A stretch of 13,536 nucleotides of DNA. Source: an uncultured Bacteroidia bacterium. GTDB lineage: Bacteria; Bacteroidota; Bacteroidia; Bacteroidales; Prolixibacteraceae. The notes beneath the pieces are model-generated. The model was given only the letters and a program-made list of their open reading frames with translations. It made no database searches and was not told the origin of the DNA. Numbering within the stretch: position 1 is the first letter of the stretch; the number at the start of each line of letters is the position of its first letter. The translations under genes and the position numbers were made by a program. Shown piece by piece: positions 1 through 7,333 of the stretch. The stretch is from NCBI GenBank assembly GCA_903859795.1, contig CAIOOC010000883.1, positions 1-13,536 on the forward strand, written 5' to 3'.

Positions 1-927
1 ATGATTTGCATTGTCCTGAGTATTATCAAATTCAATTAAAAAACTCTTTCCTTGAATCCTGTAGTAATGGGGTTTTCCAGGAACTGTTTCACCTGCCCAT
101 CCAAATCTAATTTCATTCATATCCTCGGAGGCAATTTTTTTAACCCTGGCATTTGCCAGAGCGTTTGGCATTGCATGCAGATAGGCTGCAATAACCTTGT
201 TCAAGACAATTTTTTGTGAAGGTGTCATTTCACGGGCAAATATGCCAACAGGTGCCAGAGGACCAACTTGCATTGAATTTGTTGTTACAATTTCGGTAAA
301 TGCCTTGATCTCAAAAATTGCAATCTGTTTCTGAGCCGGTGTCAATGAATTTATCAGTTCAAATCCAAAATCTTCCTGATCTTTTAGCAATCGGGTCCCC
401 GCCTTTGATCCTGACCTGACTTCTGCAGGATATACCCCAAAAAAAAATGGGGCAAACCCAATTTTATCCTTTACTATCGTGAAGTTAAGTGCCAGATGAT
501 GCCCCGAAAATTTCCAACCCCAAATGCTGTCCTGACTAGGAGTACCATAGACAGATACCGAATAATTTTCAGGAATTCGGTTAGGATTCTGGGGTTGCAA
601 CTCTTTGAGAAGATATTCAAAATCCATAATATTTGTAGCTTTTGTATACCCTTCATTGCTCAGATATGCCTGAAGAAGAAGCTGCAGATTCACTTTTTGA
701 ATACTGTCCAGGTCTTTAACGGCAATACCAGTGCGCCCAACCATCTTTGCAGGAAGAAAATGCCATTCATACCGGTTCATCTCGTTGAACTGGAAAACAG
801 CCGTTTTCTGTTGCACGATAGTTAGTGAATTGACAAAAGCAAGTGCTCTGGAGGAACCGGAATTGCTTACATCCTTATTTTGCGCCATTAAGGCAACAGG
901 CAAAAGCAAAAGAAGTACAAATTTCAT
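1..927 (-). CDS. Secreted DUF3500 family protein (3' end outside window)
   Basis: The frame is open from an ATG at 927-925 to the window edge, 309 codons, with no stop. Residues 1-16 form a short signal peptide (MKFVLLLLLPVALMAQ), so the product is exported. The body matches what I know of DUF3500: a WGWKFSGHHLALNF block at about 136-149, PFFFGVYPAEVRSG at about 160-173, and a late block with GWAGE, HYYRIQG and LIEFDNTQ at about 276-304. Known family members end some 20-40 residues after this last block, so only the extreme C-terminus should be missing. The A9 run at 439-447 reads as in-frame Phe codons inside a conserved block, so it is not a frameshift. DUF3500 has no firmly established biochemical role that I know of, and I assign none. 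It lies 40 bp downstream of the ABM-like gene and may share its transcript. Family assignment is from recognised motifs, not a search. Confidence 0.88.
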   Translation of the reverse strand, partial: MKFVLLLLLPVALMAQNKDVSNSGSSRALAFVNSLTIVQQKTAVFQFNEMNRYEWHFLPAKMVGRTGIAVKDLDSIQKVNLQLLLQAYLSNEGYTKATNIMDFEYLLKELQPQNPNRIPENYSVSVYGTPSQDSIWGWKFSGHHLALNFTIVKDKIGFAPFFFGVYPAEVRSGSKAGTRLLKDQEDFGFELINSLTPAQKQIAIFEIKAFTEIVTTNSMQVGPLAPVGIFAREMTPSQKIVLNKVIAAYLHAMPNALANARVKKIASEDMNEIRFGWAGETVPGKPHYYRIQGKSFLIEFDNTQDNANH

Positions 928-967
928 AATCTAAAATTAAGTCGGTAGTAAATGGATTTGTAGAAGT

Positions 968-1288
968 CTATTCCTTGTCAAATTCATAATCTCTTTCAAT
1001 GAATGCGATTCGTGTCTTAAACGATTTATACCAGTCAGATCTCCCCTTATTCCTGGCAAGGATATGTTGTGAATTTTCCTTCCAATTATTTATTGAAGCC
1101 AGGTCTCTCCAATACGAAACTGTAATCCCGAGTCCATCCCTGGCAGATTCCATTCCAAGAAATCCATCCTGAAGAGCGGCCAGCTCAACCATTTTCGCGG
1201 ACATTTCGGAATAACCATGATCTCCATCTGTTCTGACTGAGCTAAATATCACTGCGTAATAAGGAGGTACAGGTGTCTTTGCTATCAT
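968..1288 (-). CDS. ABM (antibiotic biosynthesis monooxygenase) domain protein, YqjZ-like
   Basis: A 106-residue soluble protein with an ATG start at 1288. It has the layout of single-domain ABM proteins, a ferredoxin-like fold that dimerises into an alpha-beta barrel. Visible signatures are an N-terminal strand YAVIFSSVRT (11-20), a helix plus GFLGMESARD (42-51), the SYWRDLASINNWK stretch (58-70), H75 within NSQHILA, and a C-terminal GRSDWY...ERDYEF. This arrangement is typical of the YqjZ-like branch, usually annotated as monooxygenase or heme-degrading-like. Few members have a proven reaction, and the His/Asn heme ligands of IsdG-type enzymes cannot be assigned with certainty here. No signal peptide is seen, so it should be cytoplasmic. 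The 70-bp gap upstream contains only weak AT-rich inverted repeats. Confidence 0.85.
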   Translation of the reverse strand: MIAKTPVPPYYAVIFSSVRTDGDHGYSEMSAKMVELAALQDGFLGMESARDGLGITVSYWRDLASINNWKENSQHILARNKGRSDWYKSFKTRIAFIERDYEFDKE

Positions 1289-1358
1289 AATACAGCGTAA
1301 AAAGTAATTTTAATTTGAAGATCTTTATAACGAAGCTATAAAAAGATCCTGTGAAAAT

Positions 1359-1841
1359 TCACAAACCGTTCTGAGCTTGTATAAGTTTCTCAATATCAAA
1401 TTTTTTCATTTGAAGAAATGCTTTCATTACGTTACCGGATTTAGTTGGATCTGACATAAGCCGGGGAAGGATTGCCGGTATTATTTGCCAGGAAACCCCA
1501 AATTTGTCCTTAAGCCATCCGCAATTGCTTTCCTGTCCACCGTCCGACAGCTTATTCCAATACTCATCTATTTCTTCCTGAGTCTCGCAAAATATCTGGA
1601 ATGATATGGCTTTACTGAATTTGAAAATGGGCCCGCCGTTTAATGCATTGAAAGATTGATTATTAATCTTGAAACCAATTGCAAGTACTGTACCTTCTTC
1701 CTGACCATGAATTTCAAAACCTTCATTTTGATAACGGCTTATATTTTCAATCCTGGAGTTTCTGAATATTGAAGTATAGAAATTGACTGCCTCTTCTGCC
1801 TGGTTGTCAAACCAAAGACAGGGTGTAATTTGACCGTTCAT
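1359..1841 (-). CDS. PhnB-like VOC superfamily protein (PF06983 type)
   Basis: A 160-residue protein whose opening, ITPCLWFDNQAEEAVNFYTSIF (cited residues 5-26 in part), is the hallmark of the PhnB / 3-demethylubiquinone-methyltransferase-like VOC group. It continues with GTVLAIGFKINNQSFNALNGG (about 50-70), a second half with FCETQEEIDEYWNKLSDGG, then W-x-KDKFGVSWQI, and a final helix (VMKAFLQMKKFDIEKL). Length and order fit the family. Despite the historical name, these proteins are generally not methyltransferases and their substrates are mostly unknown. It should be cytoplasmic. Only 12 bp separate it from the stop of the glyoxalase-like gene upstream, so the two VOC genes are very probably cotranscribed. 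The start is a clear ATG and no better upstream start is visible. Confidence 0.88.
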   Translation of the reverse strand: MNGQITPCLWFDNQAEEAVNFYTSIFRNSRIENISRYQNEGFEIHGQEEGTVLAIGFKINNQSFNALNGGPIFKFSKAISFQIFCETQEEIDEYWNKLSDGGQESNCGWLKDKFGVSWQIIPAILPRLMSDPTKSGNVMKAFLQMKKFDIEKLIQAQNGL

Positions 1842-1853
1842 AGATTATCTGGT

Positions 1854-2246
1854 TTAACTCATAATTGGGCAAAGCATGCTCAAACGGTTTCCTTCAGTAT
1901 CGCAGAACGAAACATAAAGCCCGACTCCCGGGATCTCCATCGGTTCACCAAGTATTGCGCCGCCCGCTTCTGTTACCAATTTCATTGATTGTGGTATATC
2001 CTCTACTGCAATAACTACTGAAGGGTACTGCTCCGGCGAATCTGCCTTTCGTTGATAGAAGCCGCCATTGATAGTTCCTGGCATAATTGGTCGTCCATGT
2101 TCGTCGTTTTCACCAGTATTGGCAACTACATAATTTCCCATCTCCTCTCCCAGCATTTGCGTTTTCCAGCCAAATGCCCTGGAATAAAAATCGGCTATAC
2201 GATGTCTGTCTTCAGCCGGCAATTCAAAATGTACAACTGGATTCAT
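1854..2246 (-). CDS. Glyoxalase/bleomycin-resistance-like VOC protein
   Basis: A 130-residue VOC-fold protein with two betaalphabetabetabeta halves. The first half opens with VVHFELPAEDRHRIADFYSRAFGW (about 4-27), where H6 sits at the usual first metal position; it continues to GGFYQR (61-66). The second half has PSVVIAVEDIPQSMKLVTEAGG (about 75-96) and ends YVSFCDTEGNRLSML (111-125), where the acidic last-strand ligand position can be matched only tentatively. This architecture is shared by many uncharacterised VOC proteins annotated as glyoxalase or extradiol dioxygenase, and the actual substrate is unknown. It is cytoplasmic by absence of a leader. It lies downstream of a strong GC-rich hairpin (2266-2299), which may make it the first gene of a separate transcript together with the PhnB-like gene. 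Confidence 0.87.
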   Translation of the reverse strand: MNPVVHFELPAEDRHRIADFYSRAFGWKTQMLGEEMGNYVVANTGENDEHGRPIMPGTINGGFYQRKADSPEQYPSVVIAVEDIPQSMKLVTEAGGAILGEPMEIPGVGLYVSFCDTEGNRLSMLCPIMS

Positions 2247-2265
2247 GTCAATTGATGATTTTAGC

Positions 2266-2299
2266 CAACCGGGCCTTAAAAGAATGACAGGCCCGGTTG
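2266..2299 (-). terminator. Strong GC-rich hairpin between two small genes, terminator-like
   Basis: CAACCGGGCCT (2266-2276) and AGGCCCGGTTG (2289-2299) are exact reverse complements, giving an 11-bp perfect stem with a 12-nt loop. It begins 12 nt past the stop of the small ABM-like gene (2311) and ends 20 nt before the ATG of the VOC gene (2246). The U-tract after it on the minus strand is poor (GGCTAAAATC), so it could be a weak terminator, an RNA-stabilising stem, or a structure in the leader of the VOC mRNA. Confidence 0.6.
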
Positions 2300-2310
2300 T
2301 GTGTTAATGA

Positions 2311-2574
2311 TTATTCTGAAAAAGAAAATTCAGGCATACCAATTACTCCTGCTTTATCCATCGTTTCTTTTAGGCTAGGATCATGCATGAACTGCATCGC
2401 ACCCTCTTTGTTTGCCCAAATAATTTCAGCAAGTACATCGTTTGGATTCTCTACACTTGCAAATACAGACGCACCTGTACACCCGTATTTTTCCCGGACT
2501 TCACTATGTCCGTCGAACAAAGTTTTCCACTTTGAATAATCTTCCAAAGTGTGTCTTACAAACATTTTAAACAT
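2311..2574 (-). CDS. Small ABM-like / dimeric alpha-beta-barrel protein
   Basis: An 87-residue protein resembling short cyclase-like or ABM-like proteins of Bacteroidota. It has a first strand MFVRHTLEDYSKWKTLFDGH (4-23), a central CTGASVFASVENPNDVLAEIIW segment (about 32-53), and a helix with MQFMHDPSLKETMDKAGV (about 60-77), ending in PEFSF. The DYSKWKxxFD pattern followed by a helix before a C-terminal strand is what makes this fold recognisable; a catalytic role is not evident. The start is ATG at 2574; an alternative ATG three codons later (2565) would remove MFK. It should be cytoplasmic. It precedes the GC-rich hairpin at 2266-2299. A 30-codon ORF of unknown status ends 12 bp upstream. 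Confidence 0.75.
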   Translation of the reverse strand: MFKMFVRHTLEDYSKWKTLFDGHSEVREKYGCTGASVFASVENPNDVLAEIIWANKEGAMQFMHDPSLKETMDKAGVIGMPEFSFSE

Positions 2575-2586
2575 TTAATAGAGGTA

Positions 2587-2679
2587 TTACTGATAATTTC
2601 TACTCGTTTGGCTTTTCGATTGCGCCCCGTTTTTTGAGTGATTACCGGACTCCACTTTGTTTGCTGAAATTTCAGACAT
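2587..2679 (-). CDS. Possible 30-codon small ORF, unrecognised
   Basis: Within the 189-bp gap between the DUF1801 gene and the small ABM-like gene there is an ATG (2679-2677) followed by 30 sense codons and TAA (2587-2589). The peptide is rich in Ser, Asn, Lys and Gln (MSEISANKVESGNHSKNGAQ at the start) with no membrane segment. A purine-rich stretch AGAAGGA lies 8 nt before the ATG, better than most starts in this window. I do not recognise it. It may be a leader peptide, a relic of a longer gene, or chance. Confidence is low because it is short and of low complexity. Confidence 0.25.
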   Translation of the reverse strand: MSEISANKVESGNHSKNGAQSKSQTSRNYQ

Positions 2680-2763
2680 AAAAATATCCTTCTGCCTTCA
2701 GCTCACATAGTATAACAATCAAACTCAAAAACTGTTTTAAGAGAAGTGACGTATAATAAATGG

Positions 2764-3162
2764 TCAGATCTTACCAGCTTGATCTACCCGTGGAACTTTT
2801 TTCTTGGATTTTAACTTAAATGAATTTTCCATCACCCGGTATTGCACAATCTTTCTTATAAGTTCGAGTGGAAGAGGCTTATCAAGCGGAAACTGAACCG
2901 TTCCTTTTGATCCTTTAAATGCGGAAAGCTCATCTTTAAAGGCCGCAATTCCTGAAGAAGTCGGATAAAAACCAATATGTTTCGAATGGGCTGCAAAATA
3001 TACCAAAACTCCATTTAATTTATAAGCCGGCATACTGTAACTTACTACCTCTGACGCTGTTGGGGCAACTTCTTTGATGGTTATCCGCAACTGCTGTAAA
3101 AGTTTCTGGACCTCGCCGGGAAACCCTGCAATATACAAATCGACATTTTCAAAGTTTTCCAT
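2764..3162 (-). CDS. DUF1801 domain protein (YdhG-like)
   Basis: A 132-residue cytoplasmic protein with the DUF1801/PF08818 pattern: DLYIAGFPGEVQKLLQQLR (8-26), then the most conserved block SEVVSYSMPAYKLNGVLVYF (37-56), HSKHIGFYPT (59-68), and a final GTVQFPLDKPLPLELIRKIV (87-106). The lysine-rich tail (about 115-125) is common in the group. Family members are sometimes called iron chaperones by distant similarity to frataxin folds, but the role of bacterial ones is not settled. The ATG at 3162 lies one base past the stop of the YdeI/OmdA-like gene (3164-3166), so translation of the two is probably coupled. YdeI-like and DUF1801 genes are frequent neighbours. Confidence 0.88.
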   Translation of the reverse strand: MENFENVDLYIAGFPGEVQKLLQQLRITIKEVAPTASEVVSYSMPAYKLNGVLVYFAAHSKHIGFYPTSSGIAAFKDELSAFKGSKGTVQFPLDKPLPLELIRKIVQYRVMENSFKLKSKKKVPRVDQAGKI

Positions 3163-3163
3163 T

Positions 3164-3706
3164 TTAATAATTTAAAGGTTTAATTTTCCGTCCTGCATCG
3201 CTGTCTGTAATGAGTTCAGTAAGCCGTTTTAACCTTGTGACCTCCTGTTTTGCCGACATTACCCAATAAATAGCTGGTTTGCGATATGAATAAGGCATGG
3301 ATTTGAAAAAATCCCAGGCTTTTTTACTGGCTTTAAATTGTGTTTCAAGTTCGTCAGAGAGTTTAATATCAACATTTTCGTAAGAATAGATCATTGATCG
3401 GTTCAATTTACGACTGTTAAAAAGAACCAGGCCCGCAGGTTTCATCAAACCCTGCTTTGTTAGTTCATCAACTTTTTTAATGTTCACCGCACTCCAGTTA
3501 CTTCTTGGGTTACGTGGAGTAAACCTGATGAAATAACTCTCATTATCAACCGACTTACGCAGACCATCTATCCACCCGAAGCAAATAGCCTGATCAACAG
3601 ATTCGCTCCAGGACATAGATTGTTTCCGACTATTTACTTTATAATAACCAACGTACAATTCAGACTCAGTGGCATGATTTTTTTCTAGCCACTCCCTGAA
3701 ATCCAA
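3164..3706 (-). CDS. YdeI/OmpD-associated (OmdA) family protein, start uncertain
   Basis: About 180 residues from a TTG at 3706. The family signature is clear: DFREWLEKNHATESELYVGY (2-21), SWSESVDQAICFGWIDGLRK (32-51), SYFIRFTPRNPRSNWSAVNI (57-76), then a C-terminal OmdA part with FKASKKAWDFFKSMPYSYRK (124-143) and YWVMSAKQEVTRLKRL (147-162). Members are linked by name to bacteriocin protection or porin association, but no reaction is known. The start is problematic: homologues as I remember them carry several residues before DFREW. Here the frame upstream (T-I-P-T-A-L) still looks homologous but meets the TGA of the upstream gene (3722-3724) without an ATG. An ATG at 3725-3723 overlaps that TGA but is out of frame. 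TTG is the only usual start codon left, so the gene may be 5'-damaged. Confidence 0.82.
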   Translation of the reverse strand: MDFREWLEKNHATESELYVGYYKVNSRKQSMSWSESVDQAICFGWIDGLRKSVDNESYFIRFTPRNPRSNWSAVNIKKVDELTKQGLMKPAGLVLFNSRKLNRSMIYSYENVDIKLSDELETQFKASKKAWDFFKSMPYSYRKPAIYWVMSAKQEVTRLKRLTELITDSDAGRKIKPLNY

Positions 3707-3721
3707 AGCGGTTGGGATTGT

Positions 3722-6700
3722 TCATTTAGTTTTTGTTTTCAAATCGTGTTTATCGGATGATTTATCGCTCTCCTTGAATTTGTCAGACCCGATCACTGAG
3801 CGAATGCACGAGATTATTTCGTTTCTAAAAGTATCCATTTTTGATTCACTGCATACCTGGTCAAAAACTTCGCGTGATTGCCCCAGTTTCATCGCCCGGT
3901 AACCAGGATCGATTAAATCAGGAAGGCTGATATTTATCAGGTGATTAATACTTTTTCGTACTGATTCTTCTGTGTTCATTTCAGGTTTTAGGTAATCTTT
4001 CAGGGCACTAATTATCCGGTAATCTTCAATTCCCTCCCGTACAGCTTCCCACCTACGGCTGGTAACTGATTTTGTCATCCCTGGATATACCAGGTTATAT
4101 TCAAGTTTGATTCGTGACCATAAGTTATCCGGATTTGAATTATAGCACCAGAAACCGATTCCGGTTACATCATTCCGGAGTGCCAGGAGTGCAGCAGTTC
4201 GAAATTCATAGATCAGGTTGATATTTTTAATATTTGCACCAATCGGACGGGATGAGGAGTATGAGCAATTATATGACCACAGGAATTTCCTGTTCGACCG
4301 CATCACATTCATTTCGGGACTATTATCTGCAACCCAGTCGATCGTCGGGCTCCAGACATTCACGTGTTTAGCCATAGCCTGGAACATTGGCAATTCGCCG
4401 CCGCCATCCTGATAGATCATCACATCGGGATTTATCCCGTCTGCCATCTCCCCGAATTTGACCACCTGATTCACTGCATTCCAGCCGCTTCCTCCAGGTT
4501 CGTCGATCGGGTATAATGCGAATTGATTAATTCCGATTCCAAAACCGGCAAGATGGAGTACAAGATCCTTCAGGTAGCGTTCAAACTGTTTTTTATACCC
4601 TTCACTTGCAAATTCCTCTTTTATTCCGGGCAGACCGTTGACAAGGAAGAAGGCTTCTTTTCCTTTGAACTGAGCCAAAATCTTATCTATACCCGAATAG
4701 TCAAAACCGGTAAGTTCATTCTTCGCATCGTAATTAAATACAGCATTTGATATTAAGAATACATTGTTCCCGTGGGCTAGTAATGCCGGGATATCGGGTC
4801 CGGTCGAAGGCGACCAGGTACACATATGGAATACTTCAGAGGAGGCCATTTTAAACGGTAGAATATCAAGAGAAATTTCAACCTTTGTTTCGGGCGCTGC
4901 GACTGAATGAGGATTGGCTGGACTATCGAGAACACCTGATCCGTTAAGGGCCTGAAAAGTCACATCAATAGTCTGTATTCCTGATACTGAATCTCCAATT
5001 TCGATATCCAGCCACACTTCCCTTGAGGTGAGAGAAGGAATGGAGATTACACCCGATTCATCGATTTCAGGCAAAGCATCCCATGACTCTTCGCCCAACG
5101 ATGTGGCTGTATTGATGGAGCGCATTGGGGTAACTTTAATGCCGGAATTTTTGTTACCGATGACCACCCTTGCATTTAACAGGTGATCGGTAACATTGAA
5201 AAGAACCACAGGCACAGGGTTATGTTCGCCAGGAACTACGGTATGATTTAAATTGACCGGATTTTCCACGATGTGTGGAAGTTGATTGTCTACATTACGG
5301 TTTTTCCACTTATCTCCTTCAAAGGCAATCAGGCTGGTTCCTGCACCAAGTTGAGCTGCTTTTTCCAAAATATCACTTACCGAAATTGCCCGTTTTGCCG
5401 CTTCATTCAAAGCGGCAGTATTTTTTATGGTTGTCTGGTTAATGACCGGTTTACTCACCGGAACGTTACTTTGCTGCATGGAAATCCCATTTGCATTCAA
5501 TCGAAGATTTGCTGCTTCTTTGCGAAGTGCCAGGGCGGATAAAGGTATAACTGTTTCAATTTTGTCAGCAGTTGAATTTAAGGTGCTGATTGCCTGAGCG
5601 GTCAAGGCACAGTCATTTTCGAATGGCCTCAGGTTGACGGTTCGTGAAGCTGATAATAATTCTTTTCCGTCACTGGTCGAAACAGACCAGCTGAACTCAT
5701 AATTTCCCGGCAGGGTCAGATTTACAGGAACCAGTAATTGCCCGTTGTTACCATCAATATTAGCCACCGCAGAACTTTTGGCACCATCGGGGCTGATACA
5801 CACTACATTTGCCTTTACAGGATTTGAACCGGGTTTTGGATTGTAGATATCAAACCGGATCTTCTCACCGACAAATAGTTTGTTCCACGAGAGGTTTTGT
5901 GGCACCATTCGTAGTTCAACTGATTTGGTGAGACCAAACCATGAACCTGTGTTACCGATGTTACACCGGTAAGTTGACCATTGCATTTTCGGGTTTTTGG
6001 TTAACGGGGTTTCAAAACAGTAGGCCATACCCGATTCACCGCCGGTTAAAATCATGTCCAGCCTTTCTGAACTTCCGCTAATATGCCCAAATGAAGGGGT
6101 GTTATTGATGGTACGGGAGGGAAGCTGGCGATCGAATACTGCTTCTCCCTTATTATTCAAAACAAGGATATGTCCCTGCTGGGTCGATAGTATGTATTCG
6201 GGTTTACCGTCATTGTTGATGTCTCCGATCGCACCGGGAGCCAGACTACGTCCCTGCATATCAATGTTCCAGAGGAGATTGCCCTTTTCATCAAAACGAT
6301 AGATCAGTCCGGTGTGGGTTACAAGGAATATATCGGCTTGTCCGTCCTTGTCAAAGTCGCCAACCGAAATTGATGATGAGATCGGTACATTGGTTGGGAA
6401 TTGCCAGACCGATTTTCCCTGAGCATCCAGGCAGAATATCTCACCGTTCCCTGACGCCGCAACAACGTATGTTTTACCGTCAGAAGCTCCGAACATTACA
6501 GGTGCAGATGTTGCCCAGGACTCAGTCTCACTGCCGATCTTAATACGCCATAACTGCGTGAGATCACTTCCAAGTGCTGTAATGAAACCATCGGTGGTTG
6601 CAATCACTATTTCTGATTTTCCATCTCCGTTCAGGTTACCTACGGACGGGCTGACAGGCTGACCTGCAATTGTTGATTTTTTGAGCAATTTTCCGGTTAA

Positions 6701-7201
6701 TGCATCATAAACCGAAATGGTGCCGGTGACATCGGTTTGAATTAATTCAGATGAACCATCTCCGTAAAGGTCGGTAACAACATTTGCTGACCATTCCGAT
6801 CCCCCGTTCAAATTTGCCTGCCACACCATTTTCCCCTTGCCATCGAGGCAGGTCAACAATCCTTTATTATCTGCTGCATAAATCAGTGCTGTTTGTCCCG
6901 GTCTTTTTAAGATTGTTGGATAAGTCATAAAGCGCCCTTTGGTTCTCCATCTCCAAAGGGTATTGCCATTATTTCCAACTGCGATGACCTCTTCCTGAGA
7001 GGTGATTACAGCTTCGTCCAATCCGTTGTTATCAATATCGGCAACAGTGGCAGCGCTCTCGATAAAGGCTTTTTGATTTGTAGCCCATTTTTGCTCCAGG
7101 TTTAATTTCTGTGCAGAAAGATTCTGGGCTAAAGAGCAAAAAGCAAAAGCCAGAATAATAAATCCCGGATGTTTAAACTTCCGGAGAAATGATTGACCCA
7201 T
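3722..7201 (-). CDS. Secreted FG-GAP/PQQ-like propeller fused to DUF4091/GH123-like glycoside hydrolase domain
   Basis: 1159 residues starting at ATG 7201. Residues 1-30 are a signal peptide (hydrophobic GFIILAFAFC, cleavage near LSA-Q). Residues about 45-400 form a beta-propeller built of VCBS/FG-GAP and PQQ-like repeats, with calcium-loop patterns such as DIDNNGLDEA (55-64), NLNGDGKSEI (189-198), DFDKDGQADI (282-291) and DINNDGKPEY (327-336). An Ig-like sandwich (about 428-525), a helical linker (about 530-615) and a beta domain (about 640-780) lead to a TIM-barrel-like end (about 785-1075). That end resembles DUF4091/GH123: the PIDEPGG motif puts an Asp-Glu pair at D900-E901, matching the catalytic DE pair known in GH123, and SRRWEAVREGIEDYR (1048-1062) is the usual DUF4091 closing block. 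Beta-N-acetylhexosaminidase activity is plausible but inferred. The tail (1135-1159) is Lys/Ser/Asp rich. Confidence 0.85.
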   Translation of the reverse strand: MGQSFLRKFKHPGFIILAFAFCSLAQNLSAQKLNLEQKWATNQKAFIESAATVADIDNNGLDEAVITSQEEVIAVGNNGNTLWRWRTKGRFMTYPTILKRPGQTALIYAADNKGLLTCLDGKGKMVWQANLNGGSEWSANVVTDLYGDGSSELIQTDVTGTISVYDALTGKLLKKSTIAGQPVSPSVGNLNGDGKSEIVIATTDGFITALGSDLTQLWRIKIGSETESWATSAPVMFGASDGKTYVVAASGNGEIFCLDAQGKSVWQFPTNVPISSSISVGDFDKDGQADIFLVTHTGLIYRFDEKGNLLWNIDMQGRSLAPGAIGDINNDGKPEYILSTQQGHILVLNNKGEAVFDRQLPSRTINNTPSFGHISGSSERLDMILTGGESGMAYCFETPLTKNPKMQWSTYRCNIGNTGSWFGLTKSVELRMVPQNLSWNKLFVGEKIRFDIYNPKPGSNPVKANVVCISPDGAKSSAVANIDGNNGQLLVPVNLTLPGNYEFSWSVSTSDGKELLSASRTVNLRPFENDCALTAQAISTLNSTADKIETVIPLSALALRKEAANLRLNANGISMQQSNVPVSKPVINQTTIKNTAALNEAAKRAISVSDILEKAAQLGAGTSLIAFEGDKWKNRNVDNQLPHIVENPVNLNHTVVPGEHNPVPVVLFNVTDHLLNARVVIGNKNSGIKVTPMRSINTATSLGEESWDALPEIDESGVISIPSLTSREVWLDIEIGDSVSGIQTIDVTFQALNGSGVLDSPANPHSVAAPETKVEISLDILPFKMASSEVFHMCTWSPSTGPDIPALLAHGNNVFLISNAVFNYDAKNELTGFDYSGIDKILAQFKGKEAFFLVNGLPGIKEEFASEGYKKQFERYLKDLVLHLAGFGIGINQFALYPIDEPGGSGWNAVNQVVKFGEMADGINPDVMIYQDGGGELPMFQAMAKHVNVWSPTIDWVADNSPEMNVMRSNRKFLWSYNCSYSSSRPIGANIKNINLIYEFRTAALLALRNDVTGIGFWCYNSNPDNLWSRIKLEYNLVYPGMTKSVTSRRWEAVREGIEDYRIISALKDYLKPEMNTEESVRKSINHLINISLPDLIDPGYRAMKLGQSREVFDQVCSESKMDTFRNEIISCIRSVIGSDKFKESDKSSDKHDLKTKTK

Positions 7202-7306
7202 AATTAATTGATCAGCTATTAAGTAATGAGAATTATATCTTTACTGTTACTTATGAACATGATTTGTACATTTTTAAAAAAATTTTCAGTCGCGGCTGGC
7301 GATTTC

Positions 7307-7333
7307 CCGGTTATTTTATTTTCTCAAACCGGG
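7307..7333 (-). terminator. Hairpin spanning the stop codon of the ChbG-like gene
   Basis: CCCGGTT (7307-7313) and AACCGGG (7327-7333) are reverse complements with a 13-nt AT-rich loop. The stem includes the TAA of the deacetylase gene (7311-7313). No U-run follows directly, although a T7 run occurs about 30 nt further on the minus strand near 7271-7283. It could slow termination or shield the mRNA 3' end between the deacetylase and the propeller gene. Confidence 0.35.

Noticed and set aside
439..447. A9 run as a possible frameshift in the DUF3500 gene
   Set aside because: Codons read through as PFFFG in a conserved block, and the family motifs on both sides are in the same frame.
1320..1363. 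Inverted repeats GATCTTTATA/TATAAAAAGATC and TGTGAA/TTCACA as regulatory sites or a terminator
   Set aside because: Short, AT-rich and imperfect or with a 2-nt loop; expected by chance in this composition.
3722..3724. TGA read-through or selenocysteine joining the giant protein to the YdeI-like protein
   Set aside because: The frames match, but the two proteins belong to unrelated families, each complete on its own side, and no SECIS-like stem was seen just after the TGA.
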